The position numbers and the translations under genes are program-made. Of a DNA stretch of 64,000 nucleotides, positions 44,991 to 53,964 are shown in pieces (the stretch's first letter is position 1; every line of letters begins with the position of its first letter). This DNA comes from Virgibacillus ndiopensis (GTDB lineage Bacteria > Bacillota > Bacilli > Bacillales > Amphibacillaceae), in NCBI RefSeq assembly GCF_900187325.1, contig NZ_FZMZ01000005.1, forward strand, positions 496,001 to 560,000. The letters run 5' to 3'. Below the pieces are notes generated by a model. It was not told the origin of the DNA. It worked only from the letters and a program-made list of their open reading frames with translations, and did no database searches.

Positions 44991-46066
44991 TCCAATAATA
45001 ATAATTCTGAGCTAAAGCCTGGCCCTAATGCTGATAAGATACTAAGTTCTTTTTCATTTATCTTTTCTTTCATCCACTCATTTAATACATAAATTACTGT
45101 TGCAGAAGACATATTTCCATGATTAGCTAATACTTTATAGGAATTAGCTAATTTCCCTTCAGATAATTGCAATACCTCCTCCATTGCTTCTAATACTTTT
45201 TTTCCACCCGGATGTGAAATAAATGAATGAACCCCAACTTCATTTACATGTATTTCTTGAAAAAATGCGTGTATATGATTACTCCAAAAGGTATGTACAA
45301 GTTCTGGAATACTTTTTGAAAAGATCACTCCTAACCCATTATTTGTTACGTCCCATCCCATAACAGAAAGACTATTCTTTTTCGTCACTGAACTTGTCTT
45401 AATAATCTTCGGTAATACTTTTTTTCGAAAGGAATGATAAGGTGAATCTTCACCACTAATTAAAACAGCTGCTACGCCATCACCAAATAAAGCAGTACCA
45501 ATTAGGTTACTTTTTTTATTATCATTTTTTTGAAACGTTAACCCACATAATTCACAACAAACCAATAGGGCGGTTTTGTCAGGATGTGCAGAAATCCAGT
45601 CAAATGCCCGGGATAAGCCTGTAGCCCCACCAGCACATCCCAATCCCCATAAAGGCATGCGACAAATGTTATCGCGAAAAGGTCGTTCGTTAAGTATATG
45701 AGCATCAATTGATGGTGTAGCAATCCCTGTCGATGATACGAAAATAATCATGTCCACCGCATTATACGGAATAGCTTCCTTTAAAAATTCCTTGTTCGTT
45801 AAACAATTATCAATAGCCTCAAGTGAGTACTTACATGCATATTGTTGATACAAGTTATTTTTCTCTTCAAAAGAGTGATTCTCTTTAAACCACTCCTTAT
45901 CAACAACAAATTGTCGTTTGTTTATTTCAGCATGGTCAAATACAGGAAGTAATCTAGTTAATTCCGTTTCGGTATAAGTAAATATATTTTCGACTAGTAG
46001 CTTTATCTCTTGCTGTGTTATTTCATGTTGCGGAATGCCTACACCAGTTGAACAAATAAATGCCAT
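44978..46066 (-). CDS. bpsA: Type III polyketide synthase BpsA
   Basis: A 362-aa chalcone-synthase-like enzyme making alkylpyrones from long-chain acyl-CoA and malonyl-CoA. The catalytic triad is visible: Cys 144 in WGLGCAGGATGLSRA, His in FISHPGGKKVLE, Asn in VLANHGNMSSATV. AAGGAGATA precedes the ATG. It is the first of a two-gene operon with bpsB. Confidence 0.93.
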   Translation of the reverse strand: MAFICSTGVGIPQHEITQQEIKLLVENIFTYTETELTRLLPVFDHAEINKRQFVVDKEWFKENHSFEEKNNLYQQYACKYSLEAIDNCLTNKEFLKEAIPYNAVDMIIFVSSTGIATPSIDAHILNERPFRDNICRMPLWGLGCAGGATGLSRAFDWISAHPDKTALLVCCELCGLTFQKNDNKKSNLIGTALFGDGVAAVLISGEDSPYHSFRKKVLPKIIKTSSVTKKNSLSVMGWDVTNNGLGVIFSKSIPELVHTFWSNHIHAFFQEIHVNEVGVHSFISHPGGKKVLEAMEEVLQLSEGKLANSYKVLANHGNMSSATVIYVLNEWMKEKINEKELSILSALGPGFSSELLLLEWNR

Positions 46067-46195
46067 AGTATCTCCTTCTTCATTATTATGTTTAAGATAG
46101 TTTGTGTTATTTTCAGTAATTTATGTTTCGTTAATCAACTTATATAGCACGACTTACAACTATAAATATGTCCATATCGTGACACTTTATACAAG

Positions 46196-46211
46196 TGTGA
46201 TATTTATCATA
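46196..46211 (+). promoter_or_regulatory. FNR/CRP-like box upstream of the ba3 oxidase
   Basis: TGTGA-TATTTA-TCATA has one mismatch to TGTGA-N6-TCACA. It lies about 70 bases before the first oxidase gene, and AT-rich -10 candidates (near 46233-46240) fall at the right distance. Confidence 0.45.
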
Positions 46212-46273
46212 GATGAGTTTGGAACTATATAGGAATATATGTTTATAAATCAAAATGAAAAGAGGGATGTTGA

Positions 46274-46420
46274 ATGAGTGATCTACCGAAAAAAAACAAG
46301 CATTCTAGTCTTCAAAAAGAAGACCCAAATTTAAGAGGTACATTAATTTCTGTACTTTTACTTGGAACATTCATCGCTGTAAGTTGGTTTGGGGTTTTTG
46401 CAATATTCGTTTCAAGATAA
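46274..46420 (+). CDS. ba3-type oxidase small subunit IIA
   Basis: A 48-aa protein: a charged start (MSDLPKKNKHSSLQKEDPN), then one membrane helix (LISVLLLGTFIAVSWFGVF). Size, single helix and position 35 bases before subunit II match cytochrome c oxidase subunit 2A of ba3 enzymes. A GAGGGATG site precedes ATG 46274. Confidence 0.8.
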   Translation: MSDLPKKNKHSSLQKEDPNLRGTLISVLLLGTFIAVSWFGVFAIFVSR

Positions 46421-46455
46421 ACGTGAACAAGAATGATTAGGGAGAGTGAACAGAC

Positions 46456-46956
46456 ATGCATTTACACAAATATGAAAAGATTTGGCTTATATTTGGGGTT
46501 GGATCTTTACTATTGTTTCTAACTATCATTGGTTTTGGAGCATTTTATAAAGGACTACAACCACAAAGTCACATGATGACAATCGATCCGGAAAATGTGG
46601 AGGCGTATGATGCGTTCAAACAAGAAAATTTAGGTGTTACAAAAGTAAATGATCAAAAATATATTGTTAATGTTGTCGCAACAGCATTTAATTTTGACTT
46701 AGGAAAAAACGAAGATGGTACCCCTCTTAAGGAAATTCGTATTCCAAAAGGAGCAACCGTATTGTTTCAGGTAACTACAAAGGATGTAGTCCACGGATTT
46801 TCAATTGCAGGTACAAATGTAAATATGATGGTTGAGCCCGGTTATATAAGTAGTTATGAAACTAAATTAGATAAATATGGAGAATTTACGTTATTATGCA
46901 ATGAATACTGTGGTTTAGGACATCATCTCATGTCTACTAAAGTGGAGGTGTATTAG
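46456..46956 (+). CDS. Cytochrome c oxidase subunit II, ba3 type
   Basis: A 166-aa protein with one N-terminal membrane helix (about 10-30) and a cupredoxin domain. The CuA ligands are His about 113 (KDVVHGFSIAG), Cys 148, Cys 152, His 156 and Met 159 (LCNEYCGLGHHLM). No haem c domain is attached. The short form with one helix is typical of ba3 (B-type) oxidases. It is followed after two bases by subunit I. Confidence 0.93.
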   Translation: MHLHKYEKIWLIFGVGSLLLFLTIIGFGAFYKGLQPQSHMMTIDPENVEAYDAFKQENLGVTKVNDQKYIVNVVATAFNFDLGKNEDGTPLKEIRIPKGATVLFQVTTKDVVHGFSIAGTNVNMMVEPGYISSYETKLDKYGEFTLLCNEYCGLGHHLMSTKVEVY

Positions 46957-46958
46957 TC

Positions 46959-48617
46959 ATGATTAATGAAAAATTACAATTAACCAAGAAAGATACAAGA
47001 TTATCAATGGCTTTTATATATGTTGCGTTTATTTCGCTATTAATCGGTGGTTTGATGGGACTGTTACAAACTTTTGTTAGATCAGGTGCTTTAACACTTC
47101 CATGGGGGATCAATTACTATCAAATATTAACCGTACATGGTGTAATTTTAGGTCTTGTTTTAACAACTTACTTTATCATTGGTTTTCAATACGCGTTAAT
47201 GAAAAAGACAGTTGGAATTACAATTAAAGAACGAAAAATAGCTTGGATTGGCTTTTGGATTATGCTAGTTGGAACAATTATGACTGCTGTAACAATTTTG
47301 TTAGGTAAAGCGAGTGTTCTGTATACATTTTATGCACCACTAAAGGCCCATCCAGCGTTTTATATTGGGTTAGCATTAGTTATTATCGGTAGTTGGGTAG
47401 CGTGTTTTGTAAACTTTCATCAATTATTTAGATGGAAGAAAGATAATAAAGGCGAAAAATCACCATTATTAGCATTTATGGTTGTCATTAACATGTTATT
47501 GTGGTTAATTGCCACACTTGGAGTAGCTGCCACAGTTATAATTCAATTTATCCCATGGTCATTAGGATATGCTGAAACAATTAACGTTTTGGTTAGTCGA
47601 ACATTGTTCTGGTATTTTGGTCATCCATTAGTATACTTTTGGCTACTACCTGCCTATATGGCTTGGTATGCAATTATACCAAAAGTTATCGGTGGAAAAA
47701 TATTCAGTGATTCACTAGCCCGCTTATCTTTTGTATTATTTTTAATGTTTTCTATACCGGTTGGATTCCATCATCAACTGACAGAACCCGGAATTGATCC
47801 AACTTGGAAATTTATACAGGTAGTACTTACTTTTATGGTAATTATACCATCATTGTTAACAGCGTTTTCGATGTTTGCAACGTTTGAGATTACTGGACGA
47901 AGAAAAGGTTTTACTGGTCTATTTGGTTGGTTTAAACATCTACCATGGAAAGATGTACGGTTTTTCGCACCAATGATTGGTATGCTAGCTTTTATCCCTG
48001 CTGGCACAGGTGGAATCATTAATGCATCACACCAATTAAATGCCGTAGTTCACAATACAATCTGGGTTACTGGCCATTTTCACTTAACCGTTGCAACAAC
48101 TGTTATTTTGACATTTTTTGGTGTATCCTATTGGTTAGTCCCGGTATTAACTGGACGTAAATTAACAAAAAAAATCAATAATCTCGGATTAATTCAAACT
48201 GTTGTTTGGGCAGTCGGTATGTCCTTTATGTCTGGTTCGATGCATATTGCAGGACTTTTAGGAGCTCCTAGGCGATCAGCTTATTCAACTTATGGAGGAA
48301 CAGAACAAGCTTCAGATTGGATTGGCTATCAAATAGGTCAAGCTATTGGCGGTTCTATTTTATTCATTGGAATATTATTGATGATTTATATTTTTATAAA
48401 TCTAGCTTTTTTTGCACCGAAAGGTAACGAGGAATTCCCACTTGCTGAGGAAGAAAAAGATGCGGAGCCAACCCCAAAATTTTTGGAGAACTGGAAATTA
48501 TGGATTGGATTAACTGTTGTGTTGATATTGTTTGCTTATACAATTCCATTTATAGATATTATTGTACATTCACCAGCAGGGTCACCTCCATTTGATTGGC
48601 CAATTGGGAATCAATAA
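46959..48617 (+). CDS. Cytochrome c oxidase subunit I, ba3 type
   Basis: A 552-aa, 13-helix haem-copper oxidase subunit that reduces O2 to water and pumps protons. CuB and haem ligands: FGHPLVYFWLLPAY, FHHQLTEPG, and the helix X motif VTGHFHLTVATTV. The Tyr and Glu of A-type proton channels are not in their usual places, as in the B family. It makes one operon with subunits IIA and II. Confidence 0.94.
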   Translation: MINEKLQLTKKDTRLSMAFIYVAFISLLIGGLMGLLQTFVRSGALTLPWGINYYQILTVHGVILGLVLTTYFIIGFQYALMKKTVGITIKERKIAWIGFWIMLVGTIMTAVTILLGKASVLYTFYAPLKAHPAFYIGLALVIIGSWVACFVNFHQLFRWKKDNKGEKSPLLAFMVVINMLLWLIATLGVAATVIIQFIPWSLGYAETINVLVSRTLFWYFGHPLVYFWLLPAYMAWYAIIPKVIGGKIFSDSLARLSFVLFLMFSIPVGFHHQLTEPGIDPTWKFIQVVLTFMVIIPSLLTAFSMFATFEITGRRKGFTGLFGWFKHLPWKDVRFFAPMIGMLAFIPAGTGGIINASHQLNAVVHNTIWVTGHFHLTVATTVILTFFGVSYWLVPVLTGRKLTKKINNLGLIQTVVWAVGMSFMSGSMHIAGLLGAPRRSAYSTYGGTEQASDWIGYQIGQAIGGSILFIGILLMIYIFINLAFFAPKGNEEFPLAEEEKDAEPTPKFLENWKLWIGLTVVLILFAYTIPFIDIIVHSPAGSPPFDWPIGNQ

Positions 48618-48766
48618 TGTAAATAAAGGCTCTTTTCGCAAAGGTGGAGTGTATACGGGCCGGGCGCAAAAACCTATAAAAATGCTAAATGAACACTACA
48701 CTTATGTTGCTATTTATATCAACATTAGATTTGAAAAAGCAATAACCTTCTAGAAAACAATCTAAA
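48618..48766. other. Short gap after the oxidase operon
   Basis: About 150 bases with no gene. A stretch rich in G (GTATACGGGCCGGGCGC, near 48652) is out of character with the surrounding AT-rich DNA and may be a scrap of a mobile element. No frame or repeat supports that. Confidence 0.3.
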
Positions 48767-48797
48767 TAAAAAACAGGGGAACTCTCCCCTGTTTTTT
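48767..48797. terminator. Convergent terminator, oxidase operon and carboxypeptidase
   Basis: AAAAAACAGGGGA / TCCCCTGTTTTTT, a 13-bp perfect stem with a 4-base loop. Confidence 0.92.
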
Positions 48798-50295
48798 ATA
48801 AATTATATATATCCGTATATTTTTTAGTTAAATAAGAAACTAGATAGTCTGGATTCAATTGTTCGTTTGTAACATCTTGAATAATTTCTAATGGTTTTTT
48901 CATTTTACCATATTGGTGAATATTCTTCGTTAACCATTGACGAATTTGATCAAAATCACCTTTCACAATACTATCATTCAAATTTAACTCCTTATTCATT
49001 GTATGCTGGAATTGTGCTGCATACATGTAACCAAGTGCATACGATGGAAAATACCCGAAATCTCCCCCTGCCCAATGAATATCTTGTAGCACCCCTTCCC
49101 GGTCTGTTGGTGGTTCAATTCCTAAATAATCGATCATTTTTTCATTCCATAAATGCGGCAACTCCGAAACATTGATATCTCCATTGATTAATGCCTTTTC
49201 TAGCTCATATCGGATCATAATATGAAGCGGGTATGTTAATTCATCTGCTTCGATTCGGATAAATGATGCCTTAACCTCATTTACCGCTCGATAGAAGTCA
49301 TTTAATGATACGCCATTGAAATGCTTTGGAGCGTATGATTTAAACAGATTATAGTGAGACTGCCAAAAAGATTTACTTCGACCAACAAAATTTTCCCAAA
49401 ACAATGATTGCGATTCATGAATTCCCATAGAAGTTCCTGTAGCTAAAGGCGTAAAAGCTAACTTTTGACTAATATTTTGTTCATAAAGTGCATGACCACC
49501 CTCATGTATGGTACCAAATACTGCCATACGGAAATCTTCTTCATCATATCTTGTTGTAACACGTACATCGTTCATATTTATTCCAATAGCGAATGGATGA
49601 ATAGTCTCATCTAGTCGACCAGAAGCAAAATCATATCCCATACGTTTTAGGATCTCCACACTAAAAGCTTCTTGCTCTTTTTTAGGAAAGTGCCCTGTAA
49701 GAACAGATGGATCAGGTTTTGCGTTACTCTGATTAATGTTATCCACTAAGGTTGTTAATTCATTTCTTAGCTCCGGAAACACCTTGTCTAGTGTTTTGGT
49801 TGTAACCCCTGGTTCATATTCATGCAATAACGCATCATAAATGTTGTCTTCATAACCCCAATAATTTGCAAATTTTTTATTATAGTCGACCAGTTTCTCT
49901 AAATGTGGCTGAAATAAGGAAAAGTCTGATTTTTCTCTTGCCTCTTGCCAAATGGATTCAGATTTTGATTGGAGCATGACGTATTCTTTATATTCTTCTG
50001 CAGGAATTTTTCGATTACGTTCATATGTCTCTTCACAATCCTTGATTGTCTTTTTAATAACGTCATTTTCAGTTGAATAATTTAGCTTATCAATAAAGTA
50101 TTTCATTTTCTCAGATGTTTCGAGTTGATGAAGTTTTTCCGATAAGAAGCCAATAACCTCTGAGCGTTGCTCGACGCCTTTTTTAGGAATTTTTGTCCGC
50201 ATATCCCAGTGAGCTAGCATAATCGCTTCACGGTATGAATTTTTTTCTTTTAACAAATCTTGAAATTCTTTTTCTAATAACGACGAGTTCCCCAT
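48796..50295 (-). CDS. M32 (Taq-type) metallocarboxypeptidase
   Basis: A 499-aa zinc carboxypeptidase. The HExxH-like motif is in TIHEGGHALYEQN, followed by the second Glu in GIHESQSLFWEN and the family motif SFIRIEADELTYPLHIMIR (IRxxAD). ATG 50295 (MGNSSLLEKEF) follows GAGGGGGAAG. An open frame of 36 codons upstream overlaps the methyltransferase gene and is not used. Confidence 0.95.
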   Translation of the reverse strand: MGNSSLLEKEFQDLLKEKNSYREAIMLAHWDMRTKIPKKGVEQRSEVIGFLSEKLHQLETSEKMKYFIDKLNYSTENDVIKKTIKDCEETYERNRKIPAEEYKEYVMLQSKSESIWQEAREKSDFSLFQPHLEKLVDYNKKFANYWGYEDNIYDALLHEYEPGVTTKTLDKVFPELRNELTTLVDNINQSNAKPDPSVLTGHFPKKEQEAFSVEILKRMGYDFASGRLDETIHPFAIGINMNDVRVTTRYDEEDFRMAVFGTIHEGGHALYEQNISQKLAFTPLATGTSMGIHESQSLFWENFVGRSKSFWQSHYNLFKSYAPKHFNGVSLNDFYRAVNEVKASFIRIEADELTYPLHIMIRYELEKALINGDINVSELPHLWNEKMIDYLGIEPPTDREGVLQDIHWAGGDFGYFPSYALGYMYAAQFQHTMNKELNLNDSIVKGDFDQIRQWLTKNIHQYGKMKKPLEIIQDVTNEQLNPDYLVSYLTKKYTDIYNL

Positions 50296-50308
50296 ATTTC
50301 TTCCCCCT

Positions 50309-51436
50309 CTATCTCTTGCCAAAATATTGATAGTAATTTGTTTGAATGAACCCGTTAAACAGTTTTCTTTTCTTGGTTGCTTTTTGTCCATATTGTTTTT
50401 CAAATTCTGTAAACGCAGTTAAAATATATACACTCCATGTTGGATGCTCTTTCATAATAGTTCCAAGATCCTTATATAGGCCAGCAACTGTTTTTTTATC
50501 TCCAATTCGTTGACCATATGGTGGATTACCGATGATGTAACCGTACTCGTTTCGAATAAACAAGTCTTTTACCTGCATTTGCTTCCACTCAATTAAATCG
50601 CCTAGTCCTGCTTCTTTTGCATTATCTTTAGAAATTTTTATCATACTATGGTCAATGTCTGAACCAATTATCGTAAGTTTTTGATCATAATTTGCTTTAT
50701 CTTCGGCTTCCTCAAAAGCTTGTTCCCAATAGTTACTTTTGATAAAATCCCATTTTTCCGAAGCGAACTCCCTGTTAAAGCCTGGTGCAATGTTTTGTCC
50801 GATCAAGGCAGCTTCAATTGGAATTGTTCCAGAACCACAGAAAGGATCGATTAACATGTGGTCCGGTTTCCAATTAGTAAGTTTTATTAATGCAGCAGCC
50901 ATGGTTTCTTTTAATGGAGCCTCCCCCTGGCCAACACGATATCCACGTTTATGTAATCCACTACCAGATGTATCTAATGTTAATGTTACTTTGTCTTTAT
51001 GTATAGCTACTTCCACCTTATAAACTGCTCCAGACTCCGACATCTTAGTGGCGAGCCCATATTTGAGTTTCAATCGTTCAGCCATAGCCTTTTTCACGAT
51101 AGCCTGACAATCTGGTACACTATATAAAGTTGATTTTATTGATTTCCCAGAAACGGGGAATTGGCCATCCTCCGTTATGAAATTTTCCCATGGTAACGCT
51201 TTAGTATTTTCAAAAAGTTCATCAAAGGTCATTGCTTTAAATTCTCCAATTAACAATTTAACCCTGTCAGCAGTTCGTAACCATAAATTACAGCGTGGAA
51301 TTGCTGATATTGGTGCATTGAATAAAACCTTCCCATTATCAACTTCTACCTCATACCCAAGATCCCGTACTTCATTTGCAACAACCGACTCCAGTCCCAT
51401 TGCTGCAGTTGCTATTAGTTTTACGTGTTGTACCAT
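50309..51436 (-). CDS. ypsC: THUMP-domain rRNA methyltransferase (YpsC/RlmL-like)
   Basis: A 375-aa SAM-dependent RNA methyltransferase. The N-terminal THUMP domain spans about 1-160. The methyltransferase domain includes LIDPFCGSGTIPIEAALIG (SAM site) and IIGNPPYGQRIGD (NPPY, N2-guanine type). It is placed next to rnpB and gpsB, as ypsC in B. subtilis. It is transcribed toward the M32 gene, 13 bases away. Confidence 0.93.
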   Translation of the reverse strand: MVQHVKLIATAAMGLESVVANEVRDLGYEVEVDNGKVLFNAPISAIPRCNLWLRTADRVKLLIGEFKAMTFDELFENTKALPWENFITEDGQFPVSGKSIKSTLYSVPDCQAIVKKAMAERLKLKYGLATKMSESGAVYKVEVAIHKDKVTLTLDTSGSGLHKRGYRVGQGEAPLKETMAAALIKLTNWKPDHMLIDPFCGSGTIPIEAALIGQNIAPGFNREFASEKWDFIKSNYWEQAFEEAEDKANYDQKLTIIGSDIDHSMIKISKDNAKEAGLGDLIEWKQMQVKDLFIRNEYGYIIGNPPYGQRIGDKKTVAGLYKDLGTIMKEHPTWSVYILTAFTEFEKQYGQKATKKRKLFNGFIQTNYYQYFGKR

Positions 51437-51526
51437 TTACATATTCACTCGTTTCCATAACTTAAATTAGTCTTAGTTTACCATTGTAAACTATAAATTA
51501 AAAAGGATATATATAATTTAACAGTA

Positions 51527-51566
51527 AAAAACCTTTCAAAAAAGCTATAAGCGATTTGAAAGGTTT
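51527..51566 (-). terminator. Terminator of rnpB
   Basis: AAACCTTTCAAA / TTTGAAAGGTTT stem with a T run, on the minus strand. Confidence 0.88.
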
Positions 51567-51584
51567 GATCATATGTTTAAAATT

Positions 51585-51990
51585 ATAGACCAATGAATGC
51601 TCGATAAGCCATGTTCTGTACCATTGTACTCAAGTGGTGGTCAGCCTTGTACATTTGGTCGTAATCATCTATCTACAAGTATAACTTGTCCCTTTTTCGG
51701 TTCATTTCCCTAATCAAGGATGCCCCTACCATTATTTGGGTTGCTCACTCGCGGGGTTTACCTCGTTCCACTCTGGATGTTTCCACCCAGACTTCGTCAC
51801 TGTGGCACCTTCAAGGATATTCTTCCTTATCATGATAGACTTAGGAATTTCTCCTGCCGTTAGCCATCACAGGCTACCTTGACTTATGAATTCGTCAAGC
51901 ACGAACACTACAAACATCACAGTTTGTGTGAGCATGGACTTTCCTCTGCATTGGTATGCAGCGATTACATGAGCACTCAATTTTCTTCTA
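51585..51990 (-). ncRNA. rnpB: RNase P RNA, type B
   Basis: The catalytic RNA of RNase P, which makes tRNA 5' ends. Minus-strand landmarks in order: GAGGAAAGTCCATGCTC (P4/CR-I), GTGCCACAGTGACGAAGTC (CR-II/III region), GAGTGGAACGAGGTAAACCC, GTAGATAGATGATTACGACC (CR-V), and ACAGAACATGGCTTATCGAG at the end. The 5' and 3' ends pair (GAGTGCTC with GAGCATTC). Length, about 405 nt, and layout are those of the Bacillus type. Ends are placed to within about five bases. Confidence 0.96.
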
Positions 51991-51995
51991 AATCT

Positions 51996-52030
51996 AGTAT
52001 ACCATATTTGAGTCTTATGTTCATTGGTAA
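51996..52030 (-). promoter_or_regulatory. Promoter of rnpB
   Basis: On the minus strand TGAACA, 17 bases, TATACT, ending about 10 bases before the RNA start. Confidence 0.6.
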
Positions 52031-52044
52031 AAATAAGAAAACAA

Positions 52045-52350
52045 TTAAGAATCAGCGTCAGCGTACTTTTTGCCAAAAACAGCCTTTTCTAGATTAGATA
52101 ACCGTTTCAAAATGTCATAATTAACTTGATGATTAGGAGCTGTTGATCTTGTTCTAGTTTGGTCTGACTGCTTTTTAAGTCGTTCATTTTCTTGTTTTAA
52201 CCTATCAATTTCCTGCTCAAAAGCTTCATAATCTTGTATGATTGTATCTAAAAATTCATCTACTTCTTCCTGGTTATAACCGCGCATTGCTGTTTTAAAA
52301 TTTTTCTCTAAGATATCTTTTCCGTTCAATTGAATCTGATTAAACGCCAT
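52045..52350 (-). CDS. gpsB: Cell division protein GpsB
   Basis: A 101-aa DivIVA-like protein that moves PBP1 between septum and side wall. The N-terminal membrane-binding part is [20 protein letters not shown], then the coiled coil [20 protein letters not shown] and a C-terminal helix [18 protein letters not shown] 52350 follows GAGGTGAT. Its partner PonA is encoded 3.3 kb away. Confidence 0.95.
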   Translation of the reverse strand: MAFNQIQLNGKDILEKNFKTAMRGYNQEEVDEFLDTIIQDYEAFEQEIDRLKQENERLKKQSDQTRTRSTAPNHQVNYDILKRLSNLEKAVFGKKYADADS

Positions 52351-52474
52351 TGTAATTATCACCTCATAATTATTCACAATTCATCTATATTTTTTCAAAC
52401 AAACAAGCTTATGTCAATTTTAATTATATTTTTGAGATATTAATTTATGTCTACTAATTAGTATACCATAAATA

Positions 52475-52527
52475 TGAGAAACTTTGACTTGTTCCACACG
52501 TAAATGGACAAAAGTCAAAGTTTCTCT
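52475..52527 (-). terminator. Hairpin after cdd
   Basis: GAGAAACTTTGACTT / AAGTCAAAGTTTCTC, a 15-bp perfect stem. The T tract after it on the minus strand is poor. Confidence 0.65.
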
Positions 52528-52551
52528 AAAACGAAATATGATTTGGTTGTT

Positions 52552-52959
52552 TTATTTCGTAGAATTCGTTAAATCTTCCGGTTGAAATGAAAATGGTAAT
52601 AGTTCTTCCATATTAACTGTTTTTACATCATTATGTAGATTTGTTAAATGAATGGTCATTGAACTATTAAAAAATTCACTCATAACTTGTCTACATGATC
52701 CACAAGGTGGTACAGGTCTCTCTGTATCAGCTGCAATTGCCATTTCAACAAACTCTGTTTCCCCATCGGCGATTGCTTTAAATATGGCAACACGCTCCGC
52801 ACAACAGGTTACTGGAAATGCCGCATTTTCGATATTACAACCATTATATAATTTCCCAGACTTAGTAAGTAATGAGGCTCCGACAGGGAATTTAGAATAT
52901 GGTACATATGCCTTTGATCTCATTTTTTTAGCTTCTTCAATTAAATTTCCTTGATCCAT
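52552..52959 (-). CDS. cdd: Cytidine deaminase
   Basis: A 135-aa zinc enzyme that deaminates cytidine and deoxycytidine. The catalytic CNIENAAFPVTCCAERVA (about 46-63) holds the zinc Cys and Glu; the second zinc pair is PCGSCRQVMSEF. ATG 52959 follows AAAGGGG. An upstream extension of 24 codons overlaps that site and is not family-like. Confidence 0.95.
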   Translation of the reverse strand: MDQGNLIEEAKKMRSKAYVPYSKFPVGASLLTKSGKLYNGCNIENAAFPVTCCAERVAIFKAIADGETEFVEMAIAADTERPVPPCGSCRQVMSEFFNSSMTIHLTNLHNDVKTVNMEELLPFSFQPEDLTNSTK

Positions 52960-53034
52960 CTTACTTTCCCCTTTCACTTTAGGTGGAAAGTAATTATACG
53001 AGACATCACTATAATTGTAAAGCGTTTGCACTAC

Positions 53035-53382
53035 TTAAAGTTCATTAATTAATTGATCAAATATAAAATGGACTGAATGATTTAACTCCATATAACGTTT
53101 TCGTTTTACATCAATATAAAAGCTGTGCATTAATAAAAGTTCCATATTTTCTCTAGTCGATGTTACTTGATGCGGATGTAAGTTAACTTTCCGTTCCTTT
53201 ACAGTTTTTAACGTAGCTTCTTCCCACACTTCTAAAAGCCGATATATTGGTGCAGTATATTCCTTAACATTTAAAAAGAACGTTTTATCCCGCTTGTTTT
53301 CAGGAGGTTCATTATTTTCAAATCTATCTTTTAACAAATTAAGTTCACGTTTAAGTTCTTCCGTTTGTTCCTTTAAATCCAT
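53035..53382 (-). CDS. yppE: YppE-family protein (DUF1798)
   Basis: A 115-aa helical protein, all charged helices without membrane segments. It matches B. subtilis YppE in length, in the KEYTAPIYRLLEVWEE segment, and by its place in the yppC-recU region. The function is unknown. A CGATG start follows AAAGGCGG. Confidence 0.8.
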   Translation of the reverse strand: MDLKEQTEELKRELNLLKDRFENNEPPENKRDKTFFLNVKEYTAPIYRLLEVWEEATLKTVKERKVNLHPHQVTSTRENMELLLMHSFYIDVKRKRYMELNHSVHFIFDQLINEL

Positions 53383-53439
53383 CGTAAAAAAACCGCCTTT
53401 GTATATGTTCTACATATAACTGTACCACGGTTTAAGAAA

Positions 53440-53655
53440 TTATTGCACGGTTTTTAATTGGTTGCTTATTAATTGTACCCTTTTTATGGAATGTTGTTGT
53501 TCGTAAAAGGAATCAGTAATTTTATTTTCCACTTTCATCTGAAGTTTTTGATCAATCCATCTAAGCTGATCAGAAATACGTTGCAGGGAATCAGCAAACT
53601 CTTTTTTTTCAATACCGTACTGAGAATACTCCAAATTATGTGCACGTATACCCAT
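53440..53655 (-). CDS. Small conserved protein, possibly the yppD equivalent
   Basis: A 71-aa predicted coiled-coil protein starting MGIRAHNLEYSQYGIEKKEF. ATG 53655 has GGTGAGGGTGA upstream. It lies between yppE and yppC, where B. subtilis has yppD; I did not recognise the sequence itself, so no symbol is given. Confidence 0.65.
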   Translation of the reverse strand: MGIRAHNLEYSQYGIEKKEFADSLQRISDQLRWIDQKLQMKVENKITDSFYEQQHSIKRVQLISNQLKTVQ

Positions 53656-53815
53656 TAGATTCACCCTCACCTTTTAATTATTTACTAACTAATTCGTTAT
53701 AATGGATGACTATCCTTCCTATTCGACAAAACTAGAAGAAATAGTGCAAAACTAGTGGTATTACTCATTTTTTTATAAAAATTAGACAGACTAATTGTAA
53801 AAGGAGGCATTCAAT

Positions 53816-53917
53816 ATGAAGAAACAAAAAAAGCAAAAATCTGAGGAAAAGGAAAAGAAAAAATGGAACGGTTTTGGAAATAAAAAATTAGATGGACCAG
53901 ACAGACCATCCACTTAA
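53816..53917 (+). CDS. Very small basic protein, 33 aa
   Basis: AAAGGAGG stands 8 bases before ATG 53816. The product starts MKKQKKQKSEEKEKKKW and ends NGFGNKKLDGPDRPST. A strong terminator follows 10 bases later, so it is its own unit. The end (GPDRPST) resembles that of several short Bacillus spore-associated peptides as I remember them. This is unverified and no function is claimed. Confidence 0.65.
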   Translation: MKKQKKQKSEEKEKKKWNGFGNKKLDGPDRPST

Positions 53918-53927
53918 AAATGTTGTT

Positions 53928-53964
53928 AAAACAAGGATTTGTAATCAATACAAATCCTTGTTTT
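53928..53964. terminator. Convergent terminator, small protein and yppC
   Basis: AAAACAAGGATTTG / CAAATCCTTGTTTT, a 14-bp perfect stem with a 9-base loop. Confidence 0.92.

Noticed and set aside
48618-48766. GC-rich scrap as an insertion sequence end
   Set aside because: Too short, without inverted repeats or frame; left as a gap note.
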